From positions 1-6,270 of the forward strand of contig JAJAYU010000352.1 in assembly GCA_026786125.1 (NCBI GenBank): DNA of 6,270 bases, written 5' to 3'. The DNA comes from Chamaesiphon sp. GTDB lineage: Bacteria; Cyanobacteriota; Cyanobacteriia; Cyanobacteriales; Chamaesiphonaceae. A program made the position numbers and the translations under genes. How positions within the stretch are numbered: the first letter of the stretch is position 1; every line of letters begins with the position of its first letter. Under the pieces are notes generated by a model. The model did no database searches. It worked only from the letters and a program-made list of their open reading frames with translations, and was not told the origin of the DNA. Of this stretch, positions 1 through 5,654 are shown piece by piece.

Positions 1-299
1 GAAGTATATTGCATCGGCATGACGCTATCGAGATTTCCGGTGGGATGAGGAACGATGTAGTGACTGACTAAAGCACCTTTTTTGGTAGCTTCACAAGCCA
101 AAACACCCGCCGCAACAGCCTGATTGACTTCGGATACAGGGCCACGAATCGAGATCATAAACTCGGCTCGTTCAGCCAAACCGTAGTAAACCAACGTAAC
201 ATTTCCCGCTTTTAGCATCGCATCGGCAGCAGCTAAAACAGGCGGAAATCCATCAGTTTGAATCGTCCCAACTGCTTGTCTGGAACTTCTTGTTGCCAT
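1..299 (-). CDS. BMC-domain carboxysome shell protein, CcmK3-like (3' end cut by window)
   Basis: About 99 residues are visible from the ATG at 299; the stop lies outside the window. After a short leader (MATRSSR) the chain follows a Pfam BMC fold: AVGTIQTDGFPPVLAAADAM, then LVYYGLAER where CcmK1/K2 have [10 protein letters not shown], then IRGPVSEV, then SHYIVPHP and VMPMQYT. The YY-LAER pore segment and the IRGPVSEV/HYIVP motifs are, from memory of the family, typical of CcmK3, whose pore loop carries charged bulky residues and which forms mixed hexamers with CcmK4. A minus-strand GGGAG at 312-316 is a weak ribosome binding site. The gene lies 151 bases after mcdB on the same strand, so it may be a distal operon member. 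Alternatives are CcmK5 or the first domain of tandem-BMC CcmO; the missing 3' end would decide. BMC membership is certain, subtype is not. Confidence 0.85.
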   Translation of the reverse strand, partial: MATRSSRQAVGTIQTDGFPPVLAAADAMLKAGNVTLVYYGLAERAEFMISIRGPVSEVNQAVAAGVLACEATKKGALVSHYIVPHPTGNLDSVMPMQYT

Positions 300-352
300 C
301 TCTAAAATATACTCCCGCTTAAGACTAGTGCTAAGTTATGATTTGTTAGAAA

Positions 353-382
353 GGGAGACTGGGAGACTGGGGGACTGGGAGA
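353..382. repeat. Short tandem repeat, GGGAGACT unit
   Basis: About 3.75 copies of the octamer GGGAGACT occur head to tail; the third copy has one change (GGGGGACT) and the last is partial. The repeat lies between mcdB and the next shell gene. G-rich short tandem repeats of this kind are common between genes in cyanobacterial genomes. GAAAGGG at 349-355 can pair with CCCTTTC at 400-406, so the transcript could form a long-loop hairpin enclosing the repeat. No coding potential is seen in 300-450. Confidence 0.8.
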
Positions 383-450
383 AACCTGTCAATTTGTGAC
401 CCTTTCCCTTTTGCCCCTTTGTGATAACCAATTTCACTAGCCACTAGAAA

Positions 451-867
451 TTAGTCCAACCAACCGATATCAGTATTGTTGCGACGGCGCATGGTTTCTT
501 CGTGAGATTGGGTCGGACGAGCCGTCAGGGAGGCATGAGATGTATCTTTCTTGACGATTGCTGTGGTAGCTTTGGCTTTGGCTGGAGTTGCTACGGGTTG
601 CTCTGATAGTTTTACAATCATGGCTTTAGCATCATTAAGCTGCTTTGTCAAGTCATCAAACCTTTGCTGTTGCAGTTTTGCTTCCTTTTCTTGAGCAGCT
701 TTAGCTTGAGCGTCGTCGTTGGTTGGAGGTGTCATATTCGTGGTGGTTGTAGGAGTTGGCGTGGTGTGGGGTGCGGTAGAATTTTCCCGTGCCGGGATCA
801 CCAATGGCTGCTGCATTTCTTGCCGCAACACATCAGATGCTGATGTTTTTTTCTTATTAGTAGTCAT
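451..867 (-). CDS. mcdB: McdB-like carboxysome positioning protein
   Basis: A 138-residue hydrophilic protein. Residues 1-50 are basic, then Thr/Pro/Asn-rich and probably disordered. Residues ~51-90 are rich in Ala, Glu, Gln and Lys and look like a coiled coil (around KLQQQRFDDLTKQLNDAK). The tail is basic and ends in IGWLD, with a single Trp at residue 136. Disorder, a Gln-rich coiled coil and a C-terminal Trp are the described hallmarks of cyanobacterial McdB, the adaptor that binds the carboxysome and stimulates the McdA ATPase. The chain has one Phe, one Trp and no Tyr. I start at ATG 867, two bases after the mcdA stop; an in-frame TTG at 879 would add four residues and overlap mcdA, which is less likely. 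McdB proteins align poorly, so the call rests on architecture, the terminal Trp and the position after mcdA. Confidence 0.8.
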   Translation of the reverse strand: MTTNKKKTSASDVLRQEMQQPLVIPARENSTAPHTTPTPTTTTNMTPPTNDDAQAKAAQEKEAKLQQQRFDDLTKQLNDAKAMIVKLSEQPVATPAKAKATTAIVKKDTSHASLTARPTQSHEETMRRRNNTDIGWLD

Positions 868-869
868 AT

Positions 870-1529
870 TTAGTTCCAATCTTTCCAGATTTCATTGACA
901 ACACAACGGTAGTCAGCGGCGGCAGGTGAAGCTGCTTGACCTTTATACTGACTAATGGGCAGTCCTGACATTGCAGCACGTTCGTGAATTTTCAAATTCC
1001 TGATTACTGTATAATAAACCGGAATCTGACACTGCAATAAGGTTTGTTGTGCTTCTTGCGCTTCTCTCAAACCGCGAGAATTTACCTTAGTCAGCAAGAC
1101 GCGATGGCTAATCTGGGATGGGATTACCACCTGTCTAACCGTGCGAATCAATGCGGCTAGATCCATTGGTGCGGGGGGAGTTGGTAGCACCAAATAATCT
1201 GCTATTGGCATAATCGTCGCAAATGCCACAGAATCGAGGGCAGGGGGCATATCTACAACCACGATGTCATAATCTGCCCACTGTTCTCGATTCACACCCT
1301 TTAAGTCAGCTAGTGATATAGTTTCAAAGCCCAAATCTCGACCTTCTGACTGCTGTACCCACCAACTTGCTGAGCCTTGTGAATCGGCATCGACTAGTAG
1401 CACCCGATGCTGTTCGCCAAAGATGGCGGCGAGATTGATGGCTGTTGTCGTTTTCCCCACACCGCCTTTACCGTTCAATACGACTAGAACTTTGGTCGAT
1501 TTTAGTTGAGGTAGTGCTGTTTTAGTCAT
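870..1529 (-). CDS. mcdA: McdA-like ParA/MinD family ATPase, carboxysome positioning
   Basis: A 219-residue ParA-type P-loop ATPase. The deviant Walker A is GKGGVGKTT at residues 20-28, with signature Lys21 and P-loop Lys26. The switch I/Walker A' motif is DADSQGSASWW (Asp47, Asp49) and Walker B is DIVVVDMPP (Asp93). In the family, ATP drives dimerisation and non-specific DNA binding, and the partner stimulates hydrolysis. Lying between ccmN and an McdB-like gene, it most likely spaces carboxysomes over the nucleoid. S. elongatus McdA (type 1) is reported to lack the signature Lys, so this protein fits the more widespread type 2. Start choice: ATG 1529 lies four bases after the ccmN stop. ATG 1541 would overlap that stop, and ATG 1598 would add 23 residues read out of frame across the ccmN 3' end; I consider 1598 unlikely. 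A generic plasmid-type ParA is disfavoured by the context. Confidence 0.87.
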   Translation of the reverse strand: MTKTALPQLKSTKVLVVLNGKGGVGKTTTAINLAAIFGEQHRVLLVDADSQGSASWWVQQSEGRDLGFETISLADLKGVNREQWADYDIVVVDMPPALDSVAFATIMPIADYLVLPTPPAPMDLAALIRTVRQVVIPSQISHRVLLTKVNSRGLREAQEAQQTLLQCQIPVYYTVIRNLKIHERAAMSGLPISQYKGQAASPAAADYRCVVNEIWKDWN

Positions 1530-1533
1530 GAGT

Positions 1534-2181
1534 TCAACCATTGGGGAAAAGCTGGCGTTTAAGTCGATCAAAGTTAGCACGTCCAGCGACATATTCATTA
1601 GAGCGATGAGTTATTTCGACTGATGATTCGGTGTCGGCTACTTCCACCGAAGTAGGTGGCGGGTCACTTTGGAAGGTATTCTCAAACGGTGGATCTGCCA
1701 TGACTGGTGTGTTCACTGTTGAGGTGTTCCAGGCATCGCTGGTATCCCACAGATCGGGAGGATCTGGTGAGGGTATATCTTCCGGCAGCGTGGGCAGATC
1801 TGGAGGTTCTACTACAGATACTTCTCCCCGACTTTTATCTCCCAAGATTGAGTGAGTTGGGATCACATCCCCTTCCGCAATCTGTGGATTGAGAATCGTT
1901 GTTCCGGCACCGACACAGGCATTTCGATCGATCAATCCATTACCAACAATTAACACCCCACGCCCAACACATACGCCAGCACCGATATCGATGTTTCCAC
2001 CCGATGCATGAACGATCGTTCCAGCACCGATACAGACCCCAGCCCCGATCGTAATTCGACTATCTGCGTCAGCTTGAAGTAGGACTCCAGGCGCGATGGC
2101 AGCAGTTGGATCGATCGACACATTTCCATCAAGATGGACGGGTACTGCCTCCCTGGATAAAGATCGAAACTTGGTGAGCAT
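1534..2181 (-). CDS. ccmN: Carboxysome assembly protein CcmN
   Basis: A 215-residue protein with three parts. Residues ~20-115 are hexapeptide repeats of a left-handed beta-helix (repeats such as ITIGAGVCIGAG and IDIGAGVCVGRG). Residues ~116-195 form a Pro/Asp/Ser-rich linker. Residues ~197-215 are an amphipathic C-terminal helix (YVAGRANFDRLKRQLFPNG) that matches the CcmN encapsulation peptide, which binds CcmK shell proteins. In the family the beta-helix docks on the gamma-carbonic-anhydrase domain of CcmM, so CcmN bridges core and shell. The beta-helix has a single His (His58), so it lacks the three-His metal site of gamma carbonic anhydrases and is not expected to be an enzyme. It starts 53 bases after the ccmM stop without a clear Shine-Dalgarno, and its stop nearly abuts the mcdA start. 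The usual CcmN partner domain is not encoded in this window. Confidence 0.93.
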   Translation of the reverse strand: MLTKFRSLSREAVPVHLDGNVSIDPTAAIAPGVLLQADADSRITIGAGVCIGAGTIVHASGGNIDIGAGVCVGRGVLIVGNGLIDRNACVGAGTTILNPQIAEGDVIPTHSILGDKSRGEVSVVEPPDLPTLPEDIPSPDPPDLWDTSDAWNTSTVNTPVMADPPFENTFQSDPPPTSVEVADTESSVEITHRSNEYVAGRANFDRLKRQLFPNG

Positions 2182-2234
2182 TGGGGCTGAACTGTTTGCT
2201 AGTAACTTTTGCCGTCTGCCGTGTGTGCTAACTT

Positions 2235-3203
2235 TTAAGGACGTTGAATAATTTCTTCATGGACGCGACGTTTTGCTTTTTTATCCACTCCAATCAGCCG
2301 CACATATTCACCTGCGTGATCTGTGAGGCAAGATTCCAATTCAGAAATTGCTTCTTGAATCCGAGTAGCCGAAACTGGCTTGCAAGTGTGCCAAGAGCTA
2401 CTTCTAAAGCGACGTAGATCGGCATGTTCGGTGCTGATTTGGTAACTATTTTCCAGGAGTCTTCTCACTGACGCAACTATTTCAGGACTGAGGGAAGTTT
2501 TGACACTACCACTACCAACACTAGCTGTACCAAAGGAGCTATTAAAAGAACTTGTCGAACTACCACCGCCAGTACTGAGCGTAACTGGCTCACCTGGTTT
2601 GTGAATCACTAGTTCGGTGACACGGCGACGAGCAGTTGTGTCGATCCCGATTAACCGCACATAGTCGTTTTCGTGTTCGGCAACTAAATTAGTTAGTAAA
2701 GCGATCGCTTCATTATCTCGCGTACCTTGATAGGATGGGCCACTCGTCCAAGATGTGGCGCGATAGCGACGAGCATCTGCAAACTCAGTCCCAATCCGAA
2801 AACCTTGCGTTAGTAGTTGTCTGACGATTTGAGCGACATCACTGCCACTGCCACCATTACCGCCGCCATTGCCATTGCTTGCAGCGGCAACACTACCACC
2901 ACCAGTACTTTTCGATTTACTTACTTGAGTCACCGCACCGTCAGGGCGTTGGATCATCAGTTCCAATACTCGCGTGCGCGTTGTGGTGTCAACACCCAGG
3001 ATTTGGACATATTTACCTTGATTCTCATCCAGCACAGCCATAACGCTAGCTAATACAGTGCTTTCACCGCCTTGAACGATGTGGGCACTAGTCCAAGAAC
3101 CACTCCGAAAACGCCGAGGATCAGCATACTCTACGCCGACACGATAGCCTTGGCTTAATAAACGACGAATTTCTTGGCGAACGCTATCACTAATATTACT
3201 CAT
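2235..3203 (-). CDS. ccmM: Short CcmM: three Rubisco small-subunit-like domains, no gamma-CA domain
   Basis: A 322-residue scaffold made only of SSUL domains, at residues ~5-88, ~122-204 and ~240-322. Each has the pattern QGYRVG-EYAD-RRFRSGSW...YVRLIGVD...RRV-E-IIQRP. Gly/Ser-rich linkers of about 30-35 residues separate them. In beta-carboxysomes SSUL domains bind between Rubisco L8S8 complexes and condense them. Typical CcmM (M58 in S. elongatus) starts with a gamma-carbonic-anhydrase domain of about 200 residues, and a short M35 form is made by internal initiation. Here only the M35-like part exists: the first SSUL begins at residue 5, an in-frame TAA lies ten codon positions' worth or less upstream (at 3216-3218 region, six codons before the ATG), and ccmL ends 46 bases upstream. 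The Cys pair that forms a regulatory disulfide in S. elongatus SSUL1 is present only in SSUL3 (Cys274, Cys292). A weak GGAACCGAAG precedes the ATG. Confidence 0.92.
   Translation of the reverse strand: MSNISDSVRQEIRRLLSQGYRVGVEYADPRRFRSGSWTSAHIVQGGESTVLASVMAVLDENQGKYVQILGVDTTTRTRVLELMIQRPDGAVTQVSKSKSTGGGSVAAASNGNGGGNGGSGSDVAQIVRQLLTQGFRIGTEFADARRYRATSWTSGPSYQGTRDNEAIALLTNLVAEHENDYVRLIGIDTTARRRVTELVIHKPGEPVTLSTGGGSSTSSFNSSFGTASVGSGSVKTSLSPEIVASVRRLLENSYQISTEHADLRRFRSSSWHTCKPVSATRIQEAISELESCLTDHAGEYVRLIGVDKKAKRRVHEEIIQRP
2701..2708. repeat. HIP1 octamer GCGATCGC
   Basis: One perfect copy of the highly iterated palindrome HIP1 lies within ccmM. HIP1 and its core CGATCG are strongly over-represented in many cyanobacterial genomes, and several more CGATCG cores occur in this window. 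It supports the cyanobacterial origin and implies no local function. Confidence 0.8.
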
Positions 3204-3249
3204 ATCTTCGGTTCCGAATTAAATCATTAATAACTTCATAAATAATTTC

Positions 3250-3549
3250 TTATCGCGCATCTCGTTTGCTGTATGTCAAATCATTACCTACCGCAACTGT
3301 ATCCACGATCGCCACAATCAGCGCATCGACAGGATAATGGTCTTTGGTCGAAACTTGACGAGCAGCACTGCCCAGACTCACTAAAACTACTTCTGTTAAA
3401 CCTGCACCGACACAATCGGCGGCGACTTCATACTCCGGCAAATCATTCCCTGCGGGATCGAGCATCTGCACGAGCAAAAACTTAGTCCCAGTTAAATTCG
3501 GTTCTTTGTGGGTACTGACCACAGTACCCAACACTCTAGCTAGCTTCAT
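3250..3549 (-). CDS. ccmL: Carboxysome shell vertex protein CcmL
   Basis: A 99-residue protein of the CcmL/EutN (BMC-P) family, the usual length for CcmL. Recognisable stretches are the start MKLARVLGTVVSTHKEPNLTG, the segment EYEVAADCVGAGLTEVVLVS, the GSAAR loop and the end VDALIVAIVDTV. These form the small beta-barrel whose pentamers close the twelve vertices of the shell. It starts seven bases after the ccmK1 stop, so translation is probably coupled. No domain is missing and nothing is unusual in length. Alternatives within BMC-P (EutN, CsoS4) are excluded by the beta-type ccm context. Confidence 0.97.
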   Translation of the reverse strand: MKLARVLGTVVSTHKEPNLTGTKFLLVQMLDPAGNDLPEYEVAADCVGAGLTEVVLVSLGSAARQVSTKDHYPVDALIVAIVDTVAVGNDLTYSKRDAR

Positions 3550-3556
3550 TTAGCTT

Positions 3557-3910
3557 CTAAGAACGTCTACTACCCATAGCCAATGGACCTGGGCCATTTA
3601 AGCTGTCACGGAACTTCTCGACATCTTCGGTGTAGTTCATAGGCAGAACGTACTCCAAGTTTTCGTGAGGACGCGCAATGATGTGAGTGGACAATACTTG
3701 TCCGCCATTAACACGCTTAACTGATTCTACACCTGCGGCTACGGAAGCTTGGACTTCAGATACATCGCCACGAACAATCACAGTTACGCGACCACTACCG
3801 ATCTTTTCGTAGCCAACTAGAGTGACACGAGCGGCTTTAACCATCGCATCAGCAGCTTCTACAACTGCGGGGAACCCTAAGGTTTCGATCATTCCAACTG
3901 CAATAGACAT
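3557..3910 (-). CDS. ccmK1: Carboxysome shell hexamer protein CcmK1
   Basis: A 117-residue single BMC-domain protein. It starts at [17 protein letters not shown], has the pore motif KIGSG (residues 36-40) and the [14 protein letters not shown] strand, and ends in a 16-residue tail after FR ([15 protein letters not shown]). Hexamers tile the facets of the carboxysome, and the small pore is thought to pass bicarbonate, RuBP and 3-PGA. Leu11, Gln71 and the longer tail match CcmK1 as I recall it from Synechocystis. I start at ATG 3910: it gives the conserved MSIAVG start and sits nine bases from the AGGAG at 3920-3924. The in-frame TTG at 3916 is too close to that site. It is the second gene of the operon, 67 bases after ccmK2. 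K1/K2 naming rests on tail length and gene order. Confidence 0.93.
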   Translation of the reverse strand: MSIAVGMIETLGFPAVVEAADAMVKAARVTLVGYEKIGSGRVTVIVRGDVSEVQASVAAGVESVKRVNGGQVLSTHIIARPHENLEYVLPMNYTEDVEKFRDSLNGPGPLAMGSRRS

Positions 3911-3919
3911 TATCAATGA

Positions 3920-3924
3920 CTCCT
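3920..3924 (-). promoter_or_regulatory. Ribosome binding site of ccmK1
   Basis: Minus-strand AGGAG, nine bases before ATG 3910 but only three before the in-frame TTG at 3916. It therefore decides the start in favour of ATG and gives the conserved N-terminus MSIAVG. Confidence 0.7.
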
Positions 3925-3977
3925 AAAATTTTCTAGTTAATGTAATACTTAGCAAATTTGATCTACGCAAACTTGAC

Positions 3978-4286
3978 CTAGACGCGGAATTTCTCGACAT
4001 CTTCGGTATAGTTCATCGGCAGAACGTACTCCAAGTTCTCGTGAGGACGCGCAATGATATGAGTCGATAAAACTTCGCCACCGTTGACGCGCTTAACCGA
4101 TTCTACACCTGCTGCCACGGAAGCTTGTACTTCAGAGACATCACCACGAACAATGACAGTTACCCGTCCGCTGCCGATTTTTTCATAGCCGACTAATGTG
4201 ACACGAGCAGCTTTGACCATCGCATCAGCAGCTTCCACAACAGCAGGAAAACCTTTGGTTTCAATCATTCCCACGGCAATAGACAT
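3978..4286 (-). CDS. ccmK2: Carboxysome shell hexamer protein CcmK2
   Basis: A 102-residue single BMC-domain shell protein, the usual CcmK2 length. It has [17 protein letters not shown] at the start, the pore motif KIGSG at 36-40, IVRGDVSEV, and [14 protein letters not shown], and ends at ...EKFRV without the tail seen in CcmK1. CcmK2 hexamers are the main facet tile of the beta-carboxysome. Over the first 101 residues it differs from the neighbouring CcmK1 at only two positions (Lys11/Leu, Glu71/Gln), although the DNA differs at many third codon positions. It is the first gene of the operon, with a minus-strand AGGA at 4297-4300, ten bases before the ATG, and the promoter region upstream. 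CcmK2 as first gene fits the K2-K1-L-M-N order of Synechocystis. Confidence 0.93.
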   Translation of the reverse strand: MSIAVGMIETKGFPAVVEAADAMVKAARVTLVGYEKIGSGRVTVIVRGDVSEVQASVAAGVESVKRVNGGEVLSTHIIARPHENLEYVLPMNYTEDVEKFRV

Positions 4287-4534
4287 ATATTTTTCGTCCT
4301 TAGAGTAATTTTGTAATCAACGACTATGAGCGAGTGTCCACTCAGAATCGATATTTATATAGAACACACCAGTTTTTTCACAGGTTTTGACTATGAAAAC
4401 CAGAATACTTACATATTCGCCAATGTCAAGCATAGACTGATAGGTGACGCTTTGGCAATATAAGCAACAATTTTATTTTGTTAATTTACATATCAGAATA
4501 TTTTATGTGTGAGCGCGGGGATCGATCAAGCTTT
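4287..4534. promoter_or_regulatory. AT-rich ccm operon upstream region
   Basis: No gene is seen in these 248 bases between the dusA stop and the ccmK2 start. The region is AT-rich and contains the promoter candidate given separately, a second TATA-like stretch at 4351-4362, and two copies each of TTACATAT (4409-4416, 4486-4493) and CAGAATA (4401-4407, 4494-4500) in opposite order. No clear Rho-independent terminator for dusA was found, so read-through from dusA into ccm is possible. The ccm operon is usually controlled by inorganic carbon, but no regulator site can be named with confidence. Confidence 0.55.
4402..4429 (-). promoter_or_regulatory. Candidate sigma70-type promoter of the ccm operon
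   Basis: On the minus strand a perfect -35 TTGACA (4424-4429) is followed after 16 bases by TATTCT (4402-4407), which matches four of six -10 positions. It would give a leader of roughly 110 bases before ccmK2. A TATATAAAT stretch at 4351-4362 is an alternative -10 without a good -35. Sequence match only. Confidence 0.45.
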
Positions 4535-5545
4535 TTACTCCTGAGTACTTCTACTCAGTGCTCGCTCAATCACTTCTGTGCCCGCACCTAGTAAAACGGA
4601 CTGCTCTGTGATGATTCGCCGCCAGATCCGACTACCTGGCTGTCCATGAAATAATTGCAACATGTGACGGGTAATGCTGTTTAATCTACCGCCACTAGTT
4701 ATCCAATCATCAATATACGGCAGCATGGCAGTAGCGATTTGATCGCGGCTGGGAATTGGTGTTGATTCACCATAAATTTCGCGATCTACGTCTGCCAGCA
4801 GATAGGGATTATCGTAAGCAGCTCTACCAATCATCACGGCATCGACAACCTCAAGTTGCGTCTGGACTTGCTCTAAACTCGTAAAGCCGCCATTAATCTC
4901 GATCAAAAGCTGCGGAAAATCCTGTTTGAGCTGATGTACTAGATCGTAACGCAGGGGCGGGATTTCGCGATTTTCCTTGGGACTTAAACCCTGTAACCAG
5001 GCTTTGCGGGCATGTACTGAAAAACGTTGGCAACCTGTCTGGGAAACAATTGAGACAAATCTTGCCAAAGCTTCATAATTATCAACTTCATCTACCCCAA
5101 TTCGATGCTTGATCGTCACGGGTAATTTAGTTGCAACAATCATCGCTGCGATACATTCCGCGACATGTTCGGGCTGAAGCATCAGACACGCACCAAAATT
5201 TCCACTTTGAACCCGACTACTGGGGCAGCCAACATTTAGATTTACTTCGTCATAGCCAAATTCTGCGGCGATTTGGGCGCATTTAGCCAAATCTTGGGGC
5301 TTGTCGCCACCAATTTGCAAGGCGAGTGGATGTTCTGATCTATCGAATCCTAACAGCTTTTGTCGATCGCCATTGAGTATTGCCATACTCGTGACCATTT
5401 CAGTGTATAGCAAAGTACGACGGCTAATCTGACGGAGGAAATAGCGGCAATGTCGATCGGTCCGATCCATCATTGGAGCTACACTGAGCGGATGGAGAGA
5501 TTTGGGTAATTTATTGATCGTTAATTCAGGACTAGCTGCTAACAT
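4535..5545 (-). CDS. dusA: tRNA-dihydrouridine synthase DusA
   Basis: A 336-residue FMN-dependent TIM-barrel enzyme that uses NADPH to reduce uridine to dihydrouridine in the tRNA D-loop (positions 20/20a for the DusA class). Key segments are SVAPMMDRTDRHCR at 21-34, QIGGDKP at 77-83, NVGCPSSRVQSGNFGACLM at 104-122 with catalytic Cys107, KHRIG at 146-150, and HARKAWLQGLSPKENREIPP at 178-197, a DusA-class signature. INGG (217-220) and IGRAAYDNPYL (239-249) line the FMN phosphate site. The length is normal for the family and no key residue is missing. It lies upstream of ccm on the same strand with its own 109-base divergent region shared with the DUF3288 gene. No functional link to carboxysomes is suggested beyond position. 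Confidence 0.95.
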   Translation of the reverse strand: MLAASPELTINKLPKSLHPLSVAPMMDRTDRHCRYFLRQISRRTLLYTEMVTSMAILNGDRQKLLGFDRSEHPLALQIGGDKPQDLAKCAQIAAEFGYDEVNLNVGCPSSRVQSGNFGACLMLQPEHVAECIAAMIVATKLPVTIKHRIGVDEVDNYEALARFVSIVSQTGCQRFSVHARKAWLQGLSPKENREIPPLRYDLVHQLKQDFPQLLIEINGGFTSLEQVQTQLEVVDAVMIGRAAYDNPYLLADVDREIYGESTPIPSRDQIATAMLPYIDDWITSGGRLNSITRHMLQLFHGQPGSRIWRRIITEQSVLLGAGTEVIERALSRSTQE

Positions 5546-5654
5546 TGGTTGATTGATTTTGGCTAATTTACTAAAGTCAATTACTCAATCACATTGGCTA
5601 GATGTTTGGGAGTAAAATATTTGGATAAATGTAAATATCTATCTCTGTAACAGT

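Noticed and set aside
353..382. CRISPR array
   Set aside because: The unit is only eight bases and there are no spacers.
387..392. -35 box (TTGACA on the minus strand) for the BMC gene at 1-299
   Set aside because: The bases at 16-18 spacing are C/G-rich repeat with no -10 match.
433..447. Rho-independent terminator after mcdB (CTAG-TGG-CTAG)
   Set aside because: The stem is four pairs with no following U-run.
1631..1892. Plus-strand open frames opposite ccmN
   Set aside because: They are antisense to a clear CcmN, match no family and are low in complexity (Gly/Ser-rich from the CcmN linker).
2817..3485. Plus-strand open frames opposite ccmM and ccmL
   Set aside because: Shadows of well-supported minus-strand genes; no recognisable domain.
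4520..4530. GATCGATC near the dusA stop as an attachment or integration site
   Set aside because: CGATCG-type words are over-represented throughout the window and no duplicated flank or mobile gene is present.
4290..4534. Specific CcmR/NdhR or CmpR operator
   Set aside because: T-N11-A and TTA/TAA pairs occur, but these motifs are too loose in AT-rich DNA to support a site.
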